From contig JAMPXK010000020.1 of assembly GCA_023701245.1 (NCBI GenBank), forward strand, positions 1 through 39,905: a DNA stretch of 39,905 nt, read 5' to 3'. The stretch comes from Elusimicrobiales bacterium. Its GTDB lineage: Bacteria; Elusimicrobiota; Elusimicrobia; Elusimicrobiales; UBA9959. A program made the translations under genes and the position numbers. Under the pieces are notes generated by a model, which was not told where the DNA came from, did not search any database, and saw only the letters and a list, made by a program, of their open reading frames with translations. Below are positions 8,201 through 15,723 of this stretch, one piece after another (the stretch's first letter is position 1; the number at the start of each line of letters is the position of its first letter).

Positions 8201-11200
8201 GTATGTTCCTGTGCCGGTAGGAGTGCTGAGCCCCGGCGTCTTCAGCGGCATAGGCGTAAGCTCGCTTACCGTGAACTGGAGCACCACCCACAGCACCGCG
8301 GCCGTGTACCAGGTGCGCCTGTCCTCGTGGGCCGCGGAGTCGCCTTACCTGCATTCCGGCTCCACCCATACCGCGTCCCTTACTTTCACCGGGCTTACGC
8401 CGGACACCAGCTATTACGGCTTCGTTTCCACCATGCCCGGCGCCGGTTTCATCGCCAGCGGTTCCGGCATTACGCTGGCCTCCGCTCCGACCGGGGTGGA
8501 CTTCTCTTCCGTGGCCTATACCAGCGCTACGCTGGTCTGGGCCGCAGGCGCCAACCCGGCCTGGACCGTCTACGAATTCGAACTTTCCACCGCCCCGGAT
8601 TTCTCGGGGCTGACCGCTTATTCCTCAGGGGCCGTTACCAGCGCCGCCTTTACCGGGCTGGCGCAGTGGACGCAGTACTACGGCCGCGTGCGCGCCGTTA
8701 ACGGCGCGGGCTTTGTTACCCCCTACGTGTCCGCGCCCTTCCCGGCGCTGACCCTCTTCATGGTGCCGGACGGTACCGTGACGGGGCTGGCGGGTTCCGT
8801 CCAGGGCGTCAGTTCCATAACCTGGACCTGGAACTCCGGCTCCGTGTCCGACGCAGACCTTTACGCCTACTACTCCAATGCCGGGGTCTTTATAGGAACC
8901 TCCGCTTTCGGCCCTTCCGGTTCCTACGAGCAGACCGGGCTGGGGCCTAACGCCCCGGCCATGCTGCGCGTGGCCGGCCGCAACGCTTTCGGCCAGGGCC
9001 CGCTGGCCGTTTCCGCCACCGTGTACACCCTGGCCGCCTTGCCCGCCGCCCCGTCTTTCACCGGAGTGGGATATTCCAGCGTTACTCTTAATTGGACGGC
9101 GGGGGGGAACCCTGCCGGCACCGTTTACGAATACGAGCTCTCCGCCTCCGCCGTCTTCAGCGGCTTCGTCTCCTCCGGCACCGGCACCGGCCTGACTAAG
9201 GCCTTCACGGGGCTGCTGCAGGGCGCCACTTACTACGGGCGCGTCCGGGCGGTCAACCATGATGCCCTGCCCACCGCTTATGTTTCTCCCGGCTCGGCCG
9301 CCGTTACGCAGGTGCTGCGCCCCAGCGGCCTGGTATCGGGTTTGGCCGGAGCCGCGCTGGGCGTCAGCTCTGTTTCCTGGTCCTGGAACGCCGGCACCCT
9401 GGCCGCGGCTGATTACTTCGTGGTCTATTCCGGAGCCGGGGTGCAGCTTACCACCGCCGCTTTCGCCCCTTCCGCCCTTTACGCCCGGGAAGGGCTGGGC
9501 CCCAACAGCCCGCACATGGTGCGCGTGGCCGGGCGCAATGACAACGGCTACGGCCCCCTGGCCGAGTCGGCCACCGTCTACACGCTGGCCCTGCCGCCAG
9601 CAGCCCCGGCGGCGAGCCTGGTGGCCGTTTCCAGCGCCGAGCTCGCGCTGGGCCTCAATGGCAACCCCGCCGGCACTGAACTGCAGCTGTGGCGCTCGGA
9701 CAACAATATTTCCTTCACCAGCGTTTACGAGGGCGCGGTACTGGCCTATACGGACCCCGCCCTGGCGGAGTGTTCCGCCTACTATTACAAAGCGCGCGCC
9801 CGCAACGGCGCCGGGGTCTATTCCGGCTTCGGCAATACCCTTACCTTTACCACCATGGCCTCTACCCCGGCAGCGCCCGGCGGTTTCTACGCCGAAGCGC
9901 TGGACGGCGCGCGCGTGCTGCTGGCCTGGGAGCCTTCCCCGTCCCCCGGCGTCGCCTTTTACGCCCTCTATTACGACAACGCCTCCGGCACGGTGGATTA
10001 CGACGCCCCGCTGGCCGTGTTCTCCTCTACCGTGACTTCCTGGACCACGCCCGCGCTGGCGGCCGGCAGCACCTATAAGTTCGCGGTGCGCGCCGGCGGC
10101 AATTGCGGCACGCAGGAGAAGAACACCGACAGGCTGGCTTCGGCGCAGGCCGTAGGCGTGCTCAGCGGCGTGCGCGCGGCCATAAAGGTGCCGCAGACCG
10201 GCAAGCGCGTGAAAGGCAACCGGGTGACCGTGGTGGCGGAGCTGACCCTGGGCCTGCCTTCGCAGGTGGCGCAGGTGCGCTTCCAGTACGCGCCTTCGGG
10301 CACCGGCTCCTGGACCGACATCCCCGCGGCCAACCCCAACCATCCCAACCCGGACCTGGAAAGCCCGTATTTCGTGCACATGGACGCCGACGCCCTGGGC
10401 GCCGGCACCTACGACCTGCGCGCCGTGGCCACCGACATCTACGGTGCGGCTGACCCCGCCGCTCCCACCGTCACCATAGTGGTGGACCCGGTGGATTTCG
10501 ACACCAGCGAAAGCGTGGTATCCGGAGAGCAGCGCAAGGAACAGAAGGTGAGCAATACCGTTACCAGCACCGTGCTGGCCGGCGACGACGCCACCGCGCT
10601 GGTCACCAAGGTCATCATCCCCTCGGGCGCGGTCAACGTTTCCACGGTAGCGGTGACCCTGATCCCCAATCCGGCGGCCGTACCCGTTCCGCCCGCCGGG
10701 GTGGATTCCCTGAACCTCGCCCTGAAGGTGAACCTGTCTAACGGGCAGACGCAGCTGGCCGGAGGCCAGGCGGCCGCCCTTACCTTCAGTTACAAGGACG
10801 ATGACAACAACGGCATAGTGGACGGTACCCTGGCCCCCGTGGACCGCCTGCGCGTCTACTCCGCCCCGGATTCGGGCGGCGCCTGGACCAGCCATTCCAC
10901 CAGCGTGGACAAAGTCAAGAAGACCATTACCTGCAATACCACACATTTCAGTTTCTTCTCGGTCTTCGCGGCCCCGGCCGCCAGCCTCAGCGAGATCAAG
11001 GTCTACCCCGTGCCGTGGCAGCCCGGGGCCGGCGGCCTTTTCGACGCGGCGGGCGTAACCTTCAGCGGTCTGCCCACGGCGGCCAAGATACGGATCTACA
11101 CCATTACCGGCGAACTGGTGCGCCTGATGGAACTGGCGGCGTCCGACGCCGGCATAAAGATCTGGGACGGGCGCAATTCCGAGGGTCATAAGGTGGCCAG

Positions 11201-11270
11201 CGGCATTTATCTCGCTTTCATAAAGTCGGGTTCCGACGAGCGCACGGTTAAAGTGGCGGTGGAAAGATGA
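5271..11270 (+). CDS. Giant secreted Ig/beta-helix/FN3 protein with FlgD-like C-terminal domain
   Basis: 1999 residues. Signal peptide 1-23. Then two Ig-like repeats (about 24-250) sharing an aromatic YWNGA/YFWDGA motif, a right-handed parallel beta-helix (about 256-745) with Asn/Ser-rich rungs, two more Ig-like repeats (about 760-980), a run of about seven fibronectin type III-like repeats (about 980-1620), a further Ig-like and a beta-rich region (about 1630-1900), and a C-terminal domain at 1906-1999 (KVYPVPWQPG ... SGIYLAFIKS). That last domain looks like the FlgD-like Ig/type IX sorting domain. The four-base overlap with the PorV-family gene supports surface export. Role unknown: adhesin or polysaccharide-active protein are possibilities, but I see no convincing catalytic motif. 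Confidence 0.85.
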   Translation: MLRLSILLSALVFSFGAAAPLSALDPTLPVTAVVSPVDSSYHSSLASITGTAADDVSVSAVELKIVREADGYFWDGAAFVAGETWNTASFADPNWSYAVLPVWVNGSSYTVISRAQDSGLNYSETYSTAVFSFDTGLPVSSVTVPSNGSAPALFSGISGTAADGEFGVAQVWVKLIRASDNMYWNGATSQWTVPQSWNLAIGTVAWNWAGPPQAAMTIGGTYFAVAAAKDRAGNDQVSELGASTFTFSGATRPPGCADAISVKSGGSGSYFYIQDALDAMSKELAGDTCIVVANDGSYSEEVTVQGFNNNGYRLIIMREPAGGSPQVTPPASSTAVFRIMNASVTLAGFDAIPSGPTPYGVYASSDNVILSSVSVVSAGSINLAGIRLAGLSQVLDSAVTGDFSHGIRLDGGLNLVARTSALNNSASYATLYLSGSSSNTVTGSSFSNLGGSAVELLNNSNRNLVDLSTITADSTGIAFHADDSDLNTLTRSYVANPSGYGAFLGFGADSNNLSSSTLVSGASSYFALKLVSVSSNSVAYNRILNPAGVAYTDVTGAANSVAHSTISGGGLVFGAAFLDDTYGASVTDSFVSGGAGLFVRYSTGAAVSNSVLVSTIPSYAALRLDSGVKFTAFGNTVVSTGTGILFGAGNLGALVVASNTVAGAATGLRLGLPGAGASLEISSLTFRNMAGASTGVEFTAGQFVSTFTGFAFNSSSMSVNVNALALTAGSRVTMRNYAGPRSGPPYETDPSGYVDWDGADITAPTAAILAPVNLAYLNSLPQLSGTANDNVAVASVTLSVLDLQAGLYWNGSVWGAGHAWLDASLWPSSWTYTNVPAWVEASSYVVTARAMDLAGNWSVVYATNVFTYDLTAPAAAITSPVTGTYEAFASVDGTASDARGVALVQVGVLRESDGQYWDGSAWAAGPLWNNSTGTLTWNYNGITAAALTSGTTYLFTVRAFDLAGNVSDPALAASTFTYVPVPVGVLSPGVFSGIGVSSLTVNWSTTHSTAAVYQVRLSSWAAESPYLHSGSTHTASLTFTGLTPDTSYYGFVSTMPGAGFIASGSGITLASAPTGVDFSSVAYTSATLVWAAGANPAWTVYEFELSTAPDFSGLTAYSSGAVTSAAFTGLAQWTQYYGRVRAVNGAGFVTPYVSAPFPALTLFMVPDGTVTGLAGSVQGVSSITWTWNSGSVSDADLYAYYSNAGVFIGTSAFGPSGSYEQTGLGPNAPAMLRVAGRNAFGQGPLAVSATVYTLAALPAAPSFTGVGYSSVTLNWTAGGNPAGTVYEYELSASAVFSGFVSSGTGTGLTKAFTGLLQGATYYGRVRAVNHDALPTAYVSPGSAAVTQVLRPSGLVSGLAGAALGVSSVSWSWNAGTLAAADYFVVYSGAGVQLTTAAFAPSALYAREGLGPNSPHMVRVAGRNDNGYGPLAESATVYTLALPPAAPAASLVAVSSAELALGLNGNPAGTELQLWRSDNNISFTSVYEGAVLAYTDPALAECSAYYYKARARNGAGVYSGFGNTLTFTTMASTPAAPGGFYAEALDGARVLLAWEPSPSPGVAFYALYYDNASGTVDYDAPLAVFSSTVTSWTTPALAAGSTYKFAVRAGGNCGTQEKNTDRLASAQAVGVLSGVRAAIKVPQTGKRVKGNRVTVVAELTLGLPSQVAQVRFQYAPSGTGSWTDIPAANPNHPNPDLESPYFVHMDADALGAGTYDLRAVATDIYGAADPAAPTVTIVVDPVDFDTSESVVSGEQRKEQKVSNTVTSTVLAGDDATALVTKVIIPSGAVNVSTVAVTLIPNPAAVPVPPAGVDSLNLALKVNLSNGQTQLAGGQAAALTFSYKDDDNNGIVDGTLAPVDRLRVYSAPDSGGAWTSHSTSVDKVKKTITCNTTHFSFFSVFAAPAASLSEIKVYPVPWQPGAGGLFDAAGVTFSGLPTAAKIRIYTITGELVRLMELAASDAGIKIWDGRNSEGHKVASGIYLAFIKSGSDERTVKVAVER

Positions 11271-12256
11271 AGACTACAGGCGCCCTGCTTCTGGCCGCGT
11301 TCCTGGCCTCGGGCCAGGCGGCGCAAGCCGCTTCCGACAACGGCACCGTGTCGGGCGCCTTCCTGCGTCTGCCCACGTCCGCCTCCGGCGCCGGCATGGG
11401 AGACTCCGGCGTGGCGGTTTCCGCCGGTTCACCCGCCATCTTCATGAATCCCGCCGGCCTGGCGTCCGTAAAAGGCGGCTTCGCCTCTTTCTCGCACGCG
11501 GCCTGGGCGGACACGCTTACTTTCAACGTGCTCAGCGCGGCCGTGCGCACGCGCTACGGCGGCGTGGCCGGCGTGGGCCTGCGCTACCTCTCCTACGGCA
11601 AGATGAACGCCCTGGACAATACCGGCGCGCCCGCGGGCAGCCTCTCGCCGCGCGACCTGGCCGCCGAGGGCGGCCTGGGCTGGGACCTGGACAACGCCAC
11701 TTCGCTGGGCATCTCCGTTAAATACATCAGCTCCCGCATCAAGCGCACCGCCACCGCCTACGCGGCGGACGCGGGCATTACCCGGCGCGCCGGCGGCGTG
11801 GTGTTCGGCGCGGCCCTGCAGAACGCCGGCAGCGGGCTGAAGTTCGGCACGGAAGAATACCCGCTGCCGCTCAACCTCCGGCTGGGCGTGGGCGTGCCCT
11901 ACAGCCGCGACATGCTGGGCGTCTTCGACATCAATATCACGCGCGGCTCCACCCCGTGGCTGGCCTTCGGCGGCAAGTACACCTACCTGCTGCAGCGCGA
12001 CCTGGCCCTGGTGCTGCGCGCCGGCTACAATACCGCCGCCATCGACACCGGCGGCATCAACGGCTTCGCGCTCGGTTTCGGCCTGTCCATGCCTTCCACC
12101 GCTTTCGACTACTCCCTGCGGACCATGGGCGAACTGGGGCCCACGCACCACATCGGCGTCAGCTTCAAGTGGGACGTGGTCTACCACGAGCAGGTGGACC
12201 AGTACGGCCCGGCGCCCGCGCCGCGCCCCCGCCAGCGCGTTGTGCGCTACCGCTAG
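11267..12256 (+). CDS. PorV/PorQ (UPF0164) family outer-membrane beta-barrel protein
   Basis: 329 residues, signal peptide 1-21. The N-terminal block GAFLRLPTSASGAGMGDSGVAV ... SPAIFMNPAGLAS (two adjacent segments) is typical of PorV/UPF0164 barrels: an early Gly-rich loop and the MNPAGL motif, followed by alternating amphipathic strands with aromatic girdles. PorV is the outer-membrane shuttle that binds type IX cargo C-terminal domains. The ATG overlaps the stop of the giant CTD-bearing gene (ATGA), giving translational coupling and a likely cargo/partner pair. The tail (residues 312-329) is Pro/Arg-rich. A general FadL-like lipid role cannot be excluded. Confidence 0.82.
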   Translation: MKTTGALLLAAFLASGQAAQAASDNGTVSGAFLRLPTSASGAGMGDSGVAVSAGSPAIFMNPAGLASVKGGFASFSHAAWADTLTFNVLSAAVRTRYGGVAGVGLRYLSYGKMNALDNTGAPAGSLSPRDLAAEGGLGWDLDNATSLGISVKYISSRIKRTATAYAADAGITRRAGGVVFGAALQNAGSGLKFGTEEYPLPLNLRLGVGVPYSRDMLGVFDINITRGSTPWLAFGGKYTYLLQRDLALVLRAGYNTAAIDTGGINGFALGFGLSMPSTAFDYSLRTMGELGPTHHIGVSFKWDVVYHEQVDQYGPAPAPRPRQRVVRYR

Positions 12257-12271
12257 CCGCCGCGGCTTTTT
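12255..12271 (+). terminator. Short terminator-like hairpin after the PorV-family gene
   Basis: A 5-bp stem, AGCCG (12255-12259) with CGGCT (12263-12267), a 3-base loop, then further T. It overlaps the stop codon region and is weak by stem length. Confidence 0.45.
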
Positions 12272-12290
12272 ACCGTCCCCTCCTGTTTGG

Positions 12291-12296
12291 TAAGAT
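12291..12296 (+). promoter_or_regulatory. -10 element of a probable leaderless transcript (GIDE gene)
   Basis: TAAGAT ends 8 bases before the ATG at 12305. No Shine-Dalgarno sequence is seen. Confidence 0.4.
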
Positions 12297-12304
12297 AGGC
12301 GTTA

Positions 12305-13090
12305 ATGAACGGCGACCCTTTTCTCCCTCTCTTCGGTCTGGCCGGCGGCCTGGTGCTGCTGGCCATCGGTTTTTTAAAACGCTATAAGGCCGGCCGCCTG
12401 GCCGCCTACACCCGCGTTCCCACCGGCCAGCTGCGCCCGGCCGAGCGCCAGCTTATCAGCGGGCCCGCCTTCGGCCTGGGCCCGCTTACGGCCCCGGTCT
12501 CCAAGCGGCAGTGCATCTTTTACCTGGAGAAATCGGAACGCCTGCAGGTCAGCCACGGCCGCCGGGGGGGCAGCCGCACCAGCTGGGTGCCCGCCGGCAT
12601 GACCGCCCGCGGCGGCTTCCGCGTGGACGACGGCAGCGGCGGCGTGCTGGTGTTCCCTACCGCCGCCAGCCCGGATTTCAGCCGGCCCGCGTTCGACGAC
12701 GGCAACACCGCCCTGCTGGCCGCGGACGGCGCCGTAAGGCAGACCGAGCAGGTGCTGCTGGAAGGTGACAATGTAACCGTGATAGGCACCCCGGTCACGC
12801 TTACCGAAGTGCTGGCCGCCGCGCGCGGCGGTTCGGAATTCAATATCCCCACGGAGCTGATGGCCTCGCTGGTAAAACTGGAGCGGGAAGGCGGGGCCGC
12901 CACGCCCTGCTTCTTCGGGAGCGGCGCGGAAACCGTGGCGGACCTGGCCTACGCGGACTACGCCGCCGACGTTTCGGCCACGGCCCGGCTGCTGCTGCAG
13001 GCCGGCGGCATGCTGGCCGTGCTCAGCGCGGCCGCGCTGCTTTACAGCCTGGCGGGTGGCGGCCCGGCGCAGGGCGACGTGAATTTCTGA
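12305..13090 (+). CDS. GIDE-domain membrane protein
   Basis: 261 residues. One membrane segment near the N-terminus (about 6-23) and another near the C-terminus (about 227-250) flank a soluble domain. That domain follows the GIDE/BAM pattern: a short charged stretch, then a Gly-Pro rich strand, [18 protein letters not shown], a W-containing turn, [33 protein letters not shown]. The pattern is shared with mitochondrial MUL1 and bacterial membrane proteins of unknown function; there is no RING domain here, so no ligase activity is implied. FKBP follows after 22 bases. Domain call is by pattern only. Confidence 0.65.
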   Translation: MNGDPFLPLFGLAGGLVLLAIGFLKRYKAGRLAAYTRVPTGQLRPAERQLISGPAFGLGPLTAPVSKRQCIFYLEKSERLQVSHGRRGGSRTSWVPAGMTARGGFRVDDGSGGVLVFPTAASPDFSRPAFDDGNTALLAADGAVRQTEQVLLEGDNVTVIGTPVTLTEVLAAARGGSEFNIPTELMASLVKLEREGGAATPCFFGSGAETVADLAYADYAADVSATARLLLQAGGMLAVLSAAALLYSLAGGGPAQGDVNF

Positions 13091-13112
13091 CACTAAAACT
13101 TACGGAGGGAAC

Positions 13113-13460
13113 ATGGCTGAAGAGATAACGCTTAAATCCGGGCTGAAATACATAGACATCGAAACGGGCGAGGGCCCCGCCGCCGTTAGCGGCAAGGACG
13201 TGACCGTGCATTACACCGGCACCTTCCCCGACGGCAGGAAATTCGACAGTTCGGTGGACCGCGACGAGCCCTTTACCTTCAGGCTGGGCGCCGGCCGCGT
13301 GATAAAAGGCTGGGACGAAGGCGTAGCCGGCATGCGCATAGGCGGCAAGCGCAAGCTTGTAATTCCCCCGGAGCTGGGGTACGGCAAGCGCGGCGCGGGC
13401 TCGGTGATCCCGCCGGACTCGGTGCTGCATTTCGAGGTGGAACTACTGGGCGTGGACTGA
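13113..13460 (+). CDS. FKBP-type peptidyl-prolyl cis-trans isomerase
   Basis: 115 residues, a single minimal FKBP domain with no signal peptide. Typical elements are [18 protein letters not shown], the active-site aromatic strand [18 protein letters not shown], and [18 protein letters not shown] ending in [10 protein letters not shown]. It catalyses prolyl isomerisation in cytoplasmic protein folding and probably has chaperone-like action. ACGGAGGGAAC gives a good ribosome site, in contrast to its neighbours on both sides that lack one. Confidence 0.95.
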   Translation: MAEEITLKSGLKYIDIETGEGPAAVSGKDVTVHYTGTFPDGRKFDSSVDRDEPFTFRLGAGRVIKGWDEGVAGMRIGGKRKLVIPPELGYGKRGAGSVIPPDSVLHFEVELLGVD

Positions 13461-13478
13461 CCCTGTCCGGCGCCCAAA

Positions 13479-13500
13479 GCCGCCGGGCGGCCCCGGCGGC
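13479..13500 (+). other. GC-rich hairpin between the FKBP and yceH genes
   Basis: A 9-bp perfect stem, GCCGCCGGG (13479-13487) with CCCGGCGGC (13492-13500), 4-base loop. There is no T-run, so an intrinsic terminator is uncertain. Confidence 0.4.
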
Positions 13501-13521
13501 CGCGGTGCCCGTCAATTTAGG

Positions 13522-13527
13522 TAAAAT
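13522..13527 (+). promoter_or_regulatory. -10 element of a probable leaderless transcript (yceH)
   Basis: TAAAAT ends 6 bases before the ATG at 13534, in the same 11-mer TAGGTAAAATA found upstream of the gene at 956. No Shine-Dalgarno sequence is present. Confidence 0.5.
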
Positions 13528-13533
13528 ATCCGC

Positions 13534-14187
13534 ATGCCTTTAGAACTTACCCCGGAAGAAGCGCGGGCGCTGGGCGCGCTGGTGGAAAAGTCGCTTACCA
13601 CGCGCGAGCAGTACCCGCTTACCTTCAACTCCCTGCTCAACGCCTGCAACCAGAAGAGCAGCCGCGACCCGGTGATGACCATGGGCCTGGATTCGCTGGG
13701 CGTGGCCGTGCAGGCCCTCATTCAGAAGGGTTTGGTGGAGCGCCAGCAGGCCCCCGGCGAACGCGTCCCCAAGTTCCGCCACGACATCGGCAAGCTGCTG
13801 GGCAGCGACGACGCCAAGGTGATAGGCATAATGACCGTGCTGCTGCTGCGCGGCCCCCAGACCCCCGGCGAGATAAAGAACCGCACCGACCGCCTGTGCG
13901 AATTTACCGGCACCGCGGAAGTGGAGGGCCTGATGCAGGGCCTCTGCGCCGCCGCCGAACCTTTTGTGGCCCGCCTGCCCCGGCAGCCCGGGCAGAAAGA
14001 AGCCCGCTACCAGCACCTGTTCTGCGGCGCCGTCCCGGCCGCCGAGACCCAGCCGCCGCTGGCCGCTCCGGGCGCGCAGCCGGCCCAGGCCGCCGCCAGC
14101 AAGGTGGCCCTGCTTGAAGCCCGCGTGGCCGCGCTGGAACTGACCGTAAAAGAACTGCAGGAACGCCTTGGCCCCAAGCCCGGATAG
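13534..14187 (+). CDS. yceH: YceH/DUF480 (UPF0502) family protein
   Basis: 217 residues, close to the 215 of E. coli YceH. The N-terminal block LTPEEARALGALVEKSLTTREQYPLTFNSL (given here only as a landmark, residues 5-34), then ACNQKSSRDPVM and FRHDIGKLL are diagnostic. Two winged-helix units are followed by an Ala/Pro-rich linker (about 168-188) and a C-terminal coiled coil, LEARVAALELTVKELQERL. Function unknown in the family; DNA binding is plausible from the fold. Confidence 0.93.
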   Translation: MPLELTPEEARALGALVEKSLTTREQYPLTFNSLLNACNQKSSRDPVMTMGLDSLGVAVQALIQKGLVERQQAPGERVPKFRHDIGKLLGSDDAKVIGIMTVLLLRGPQTPGEIKNRTDRLCEFTGTAEVEGLMQGLCAAAEPFVARLPRQPGQKEARYQHLFCGAVPAAETQPPLAAPGAQPAQAAASKVALLEARVAALELTVKELQERLGPKPG

Positions 14188-14208
14188 AGCAGCGCCGCCT
14201 CAACCACG

Positions 14209-14985
14209 ATGATGAAAAAACTCGCCGCCCTGGTCCTGCTGTTCTTTGCCGCCGCCGCCCCGGCCGCGGCGCAGGCCGTTATAGAGCGCGAGATCGCCTG
14301 CCCGGTCTGCGGTACGGAATTCTATACCAAGCTGGACCTGGCCTCCCCGCAGTACGACATGCGCCTGGACCTTAAGCCGGTGGGCGACGCCACCGGTCCC
14401 TGGCGCCTGCCGGAATGTCCCAAATGCGGTTTCATCCTCTTCAAGTCCGGCCTTTCCAAAACGGAGCTGGCCCGCTCCCGGGCTTTTGTGGGCTCGGCGG
14501 AGTATAAGAAGGCGCTGACCCGCAGTTCCTACTACCGCGCCGGGCTTATCTACGAGCGCCTGGAGAAACCGCCTTTCACCATCGCCACCAATTTCCTGAA
14601 AGCCTCCTGGCAGGAAGAGGCCTTTCCCGAACTCCTGGCCGAAGACCAGGAACTGGCCCTGCGCTATTTCACCGACTTTCTGCGCCTGGCCAAAGAGCAC
14701 GACGAGGAATGGGAGAACGCCAGCCTGATGAAGGGGGAGCTGCTGCGCCGCCTGGGCCGCTTTGGTCCCGCAGGCGCGCATTTTAGCTCGCTCAAGGATA
14801 TGAAGGAGTTCAAAGGCAATTTCCTGGGCGACATAGTGGCTTACCAGCTTAAGCTCTGCGCCCGCGAGGACTCCGCTCCGCACAACATGCAGGACGTGCG
14901 CGACTTCAAAAAAGCCCCCTGGCAGCGCGCCTGGATAGGCCTCAAGCGCTTCTGGGAAGACCTGAAAAGCGCGTTCGACAAATAG
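14209..14985 (+). CDS. Exported DUF2225-like zinc-ribbon/helical-repeat protein
   Basis: 258 residues. A signal peptide (1-23; AAAAPAAAQA) is followed by a CPVCG ... CPKCG zinc-ribbon pair, about 45 residues apart, separated by a stretch with R-D/L-K that resembles DUF2225. The remainder is helical with repeats like those of TPR-type proteins (YYRAGLIYERLEK; ALRYFTDFLRLAKEHDEE). DUF2225 proteins are usually cytoplasmic, so the signal peptide is odd. Function unknown. Two ATG codons are in tandem (14209, 14212); either could be used. A terminator follows. Confidence 0.65.
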   Translation: MMKKLAALVLLFFAAAAPAAAQAVIEREIACPVCGTEFYTKLDLASPQYDMRLDLKPVGDATGPWRLPECPKCGFILFKSGLSKTELARSRAFVGSAEYKKALTRSSYYRAGLIYERLEKPPFTIATNFLKASWQEEAFPELLAEDQELALRYFTDFLRLAKEHDEEWENASLMKGELLRRLGRFGPAGAHFSSLKDMKEFKGNFLGDIVAYQLKLCAREDSAPHNMQDVRDFKKAPWQRAWIGLKRFWEDLKSAFDK

Positions 14986-15004
14986 GGCCCCGTGGCCCGC
15001 TTTG

Positions 15005-15034
15005 AGCCGCCGGTTTCCCGGCGGCTTTTGTTTT
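15005..15034 (+). terminator. Rho-independent terminator
   Basis: AGCCGCCGG (15005-15013) pairs with CCGGCGGCT (15018-15026), 4-base loop, followed by TTTGTTTT. It separates the DUF2225-like gene from the sulfur cluster promoter only about 15 bases further on. Confidence 0.85.
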
Positions 15035-15046
15035 GCCCCGGCCGGC

Positions 15047-15076
15047 TTGACAACTAGTTTAGAATATGCTAAACTA
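15047..15076 (+). promoter_or_regulatory. Promoter and operator of the arsR-tusA-qmo-like operon
   Basis: TTGACA (15047-15052), 17-base spacer, TAAACT (15070-15075); the ATG of the repressor gene is 7 bases further, so the mRNA is probably leaderless. A perfect inverted repeat, TAGTTTAG (15055-15062) and CTAAACTA (15069-15076), 6 bases apart, fills the spacer and -10. Placement and symmetry suit an ArsR-family dimer that blocks RNA polymerase, that is, autoregulation (inference). Confidence 0.8.
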
Positions 15077-15082
15077 CTATAC

Positions 15083-15385
15083 ATGAATAAAGCCATGCTC
15101 GCCAAAGCGGATATGATAGCCGGGATGCTCTCCTGTATTGCGCATCCCTCCCGCCTTATGATAATTTGTATGCTGTTGAAGAGGGAAATGTTCGTGCACG
15201 AGCTTATAGAGAAGCTGGGCACGAGCAAGGGGAACATCTCGCAGCACCTGCGCGTCCTTGCCGACCGCGGCCTTATCCAGAAGCGCCGCGACGGCAACCG
15301 CATCTTCTATAGCATCAAAGACCCCAACCTGGCCGACCTTATAGCCAGGATCAAGAAGCTCTATTGCCCCAATTTCGAACTTTGA
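15083..15385 (+). CDS. ArsR-family repressor of the SqrR/BigR persulfide-sensing type
   Basis: 100 residues, one winged helix: HPSRLMIICMLLKREMFVHEL, recognition helix region SKGNISQHLRVLADRGL, wing QKRRDGNRIFYSI, and a C-terminal helix ending LYCPNFEL. Cysteines are C18, C29 and C95. C29 (in IIC) and C95 (in LYC) fall where SqrR/BigR keep their two redox cysteines; the 66-residue separation equals that of Cys41-Cys107 in Rhodobacter SqrR, from memory. The ELCVC-type metal site of classical ArsR proteins is absent. The ATG at 15083 is chosen because the promoter lies immediately upstream; an earlier in-frame start would lie upstream of the promoter. It should repress its own operon and release DNA on per/polysulfide. 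Confidence 0.8.
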   Translation: MNKAMLAKADMIAGMLSCIAHPSRLMIICMLLKREMFVHELIEKLGTSKGNISQHLRVLADRGLIQKRRDGNRIFYSIKDPNLADLIARIKKLYCPNFEL

Positions 15386-15402
15386 TACGTCAGGAGGATA
15401 CT

Positions 15403-15648
15403 ATGGACCTTAGCCAAGTGAAAGCAGCTAAAACGGTGGACGCGCGCTCTATGGCCTGCCCCGGCCCGCTTCTGGAAGCCAAGAAGGGCATAGCCGGCGT
15501 GCCGGTTGGCGGCGTGCTGGAGATCCAGTCTGGCGACAAGGGCAGCCGCGAGGACATCCCGGCCTGGTGCGCCAAGTCCGGCCACGAATACCTGGGAGTC
15601 CTGGAACGCGACGGTTACGACTCCCTCTTCGTCACCCGCAAGAAATAA
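15403..15648 (+). CDS. tusA: TusA-family sulfur carrier protein
   Basis: 81 residues. The family hallmark CPGP is present with C19 as the persulfide-carrying cysteine (ARSMACPGPLLEAKKGI), followed by the conserved Gly/Asp turn VLEIQSGDKGSREDIPAWC. A second cysteine (W-C-A-K) is also where TusA relatives often have one. TusA proteins pass sulfane sulfur between cytoplasmic partners (for tRNA thiolation, molybdenum cofactor, or dissimilatory Dsr/Hdr pathways). The context with DsrE2 and Hdr/Qmo subunits favours a dissimilatory or detoxifying role. It follows the repressor by 17 bases with an AGGAGG ribosome site. Confidence 0.9.
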   Translation: MDLSQVKAAKTVDARSMACPGPLLEAKKGIAGVPVGGVLEIQSGDKGSREDIPAWCAKSGHEYLGVLERDGYDSLFVTRKK

Positions 15649-15723
15649 TTACCCGTTGATGGACCGGGCGACAGGCCCCCGAACTTGCAGTGGCGGCGCC
15701 ATAGATAGCGCAGACGGACGCTC

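Noticed and set aside
8625-11189. A long open frame on the minus strand opposite the giant secreted protein.
   Set aside because: Gly/His/Arg-rich low-complexity translation typical of antisense frames in GC-rich DNA; no motif, no ribosome site.
5271-11270. Repetitive DNA within the giant gene as possible tandem repeats or mobile sequence.
   Set aside because: Repeats are diverged protein domains (Ig, FN3, beta-helix rungs) without conserved nucleotide units.
13479-13500. GC hairpin as a terminator of the FKBP gene.
   Set aside because: No T-run follows; kept only as an unspecified hairpin.
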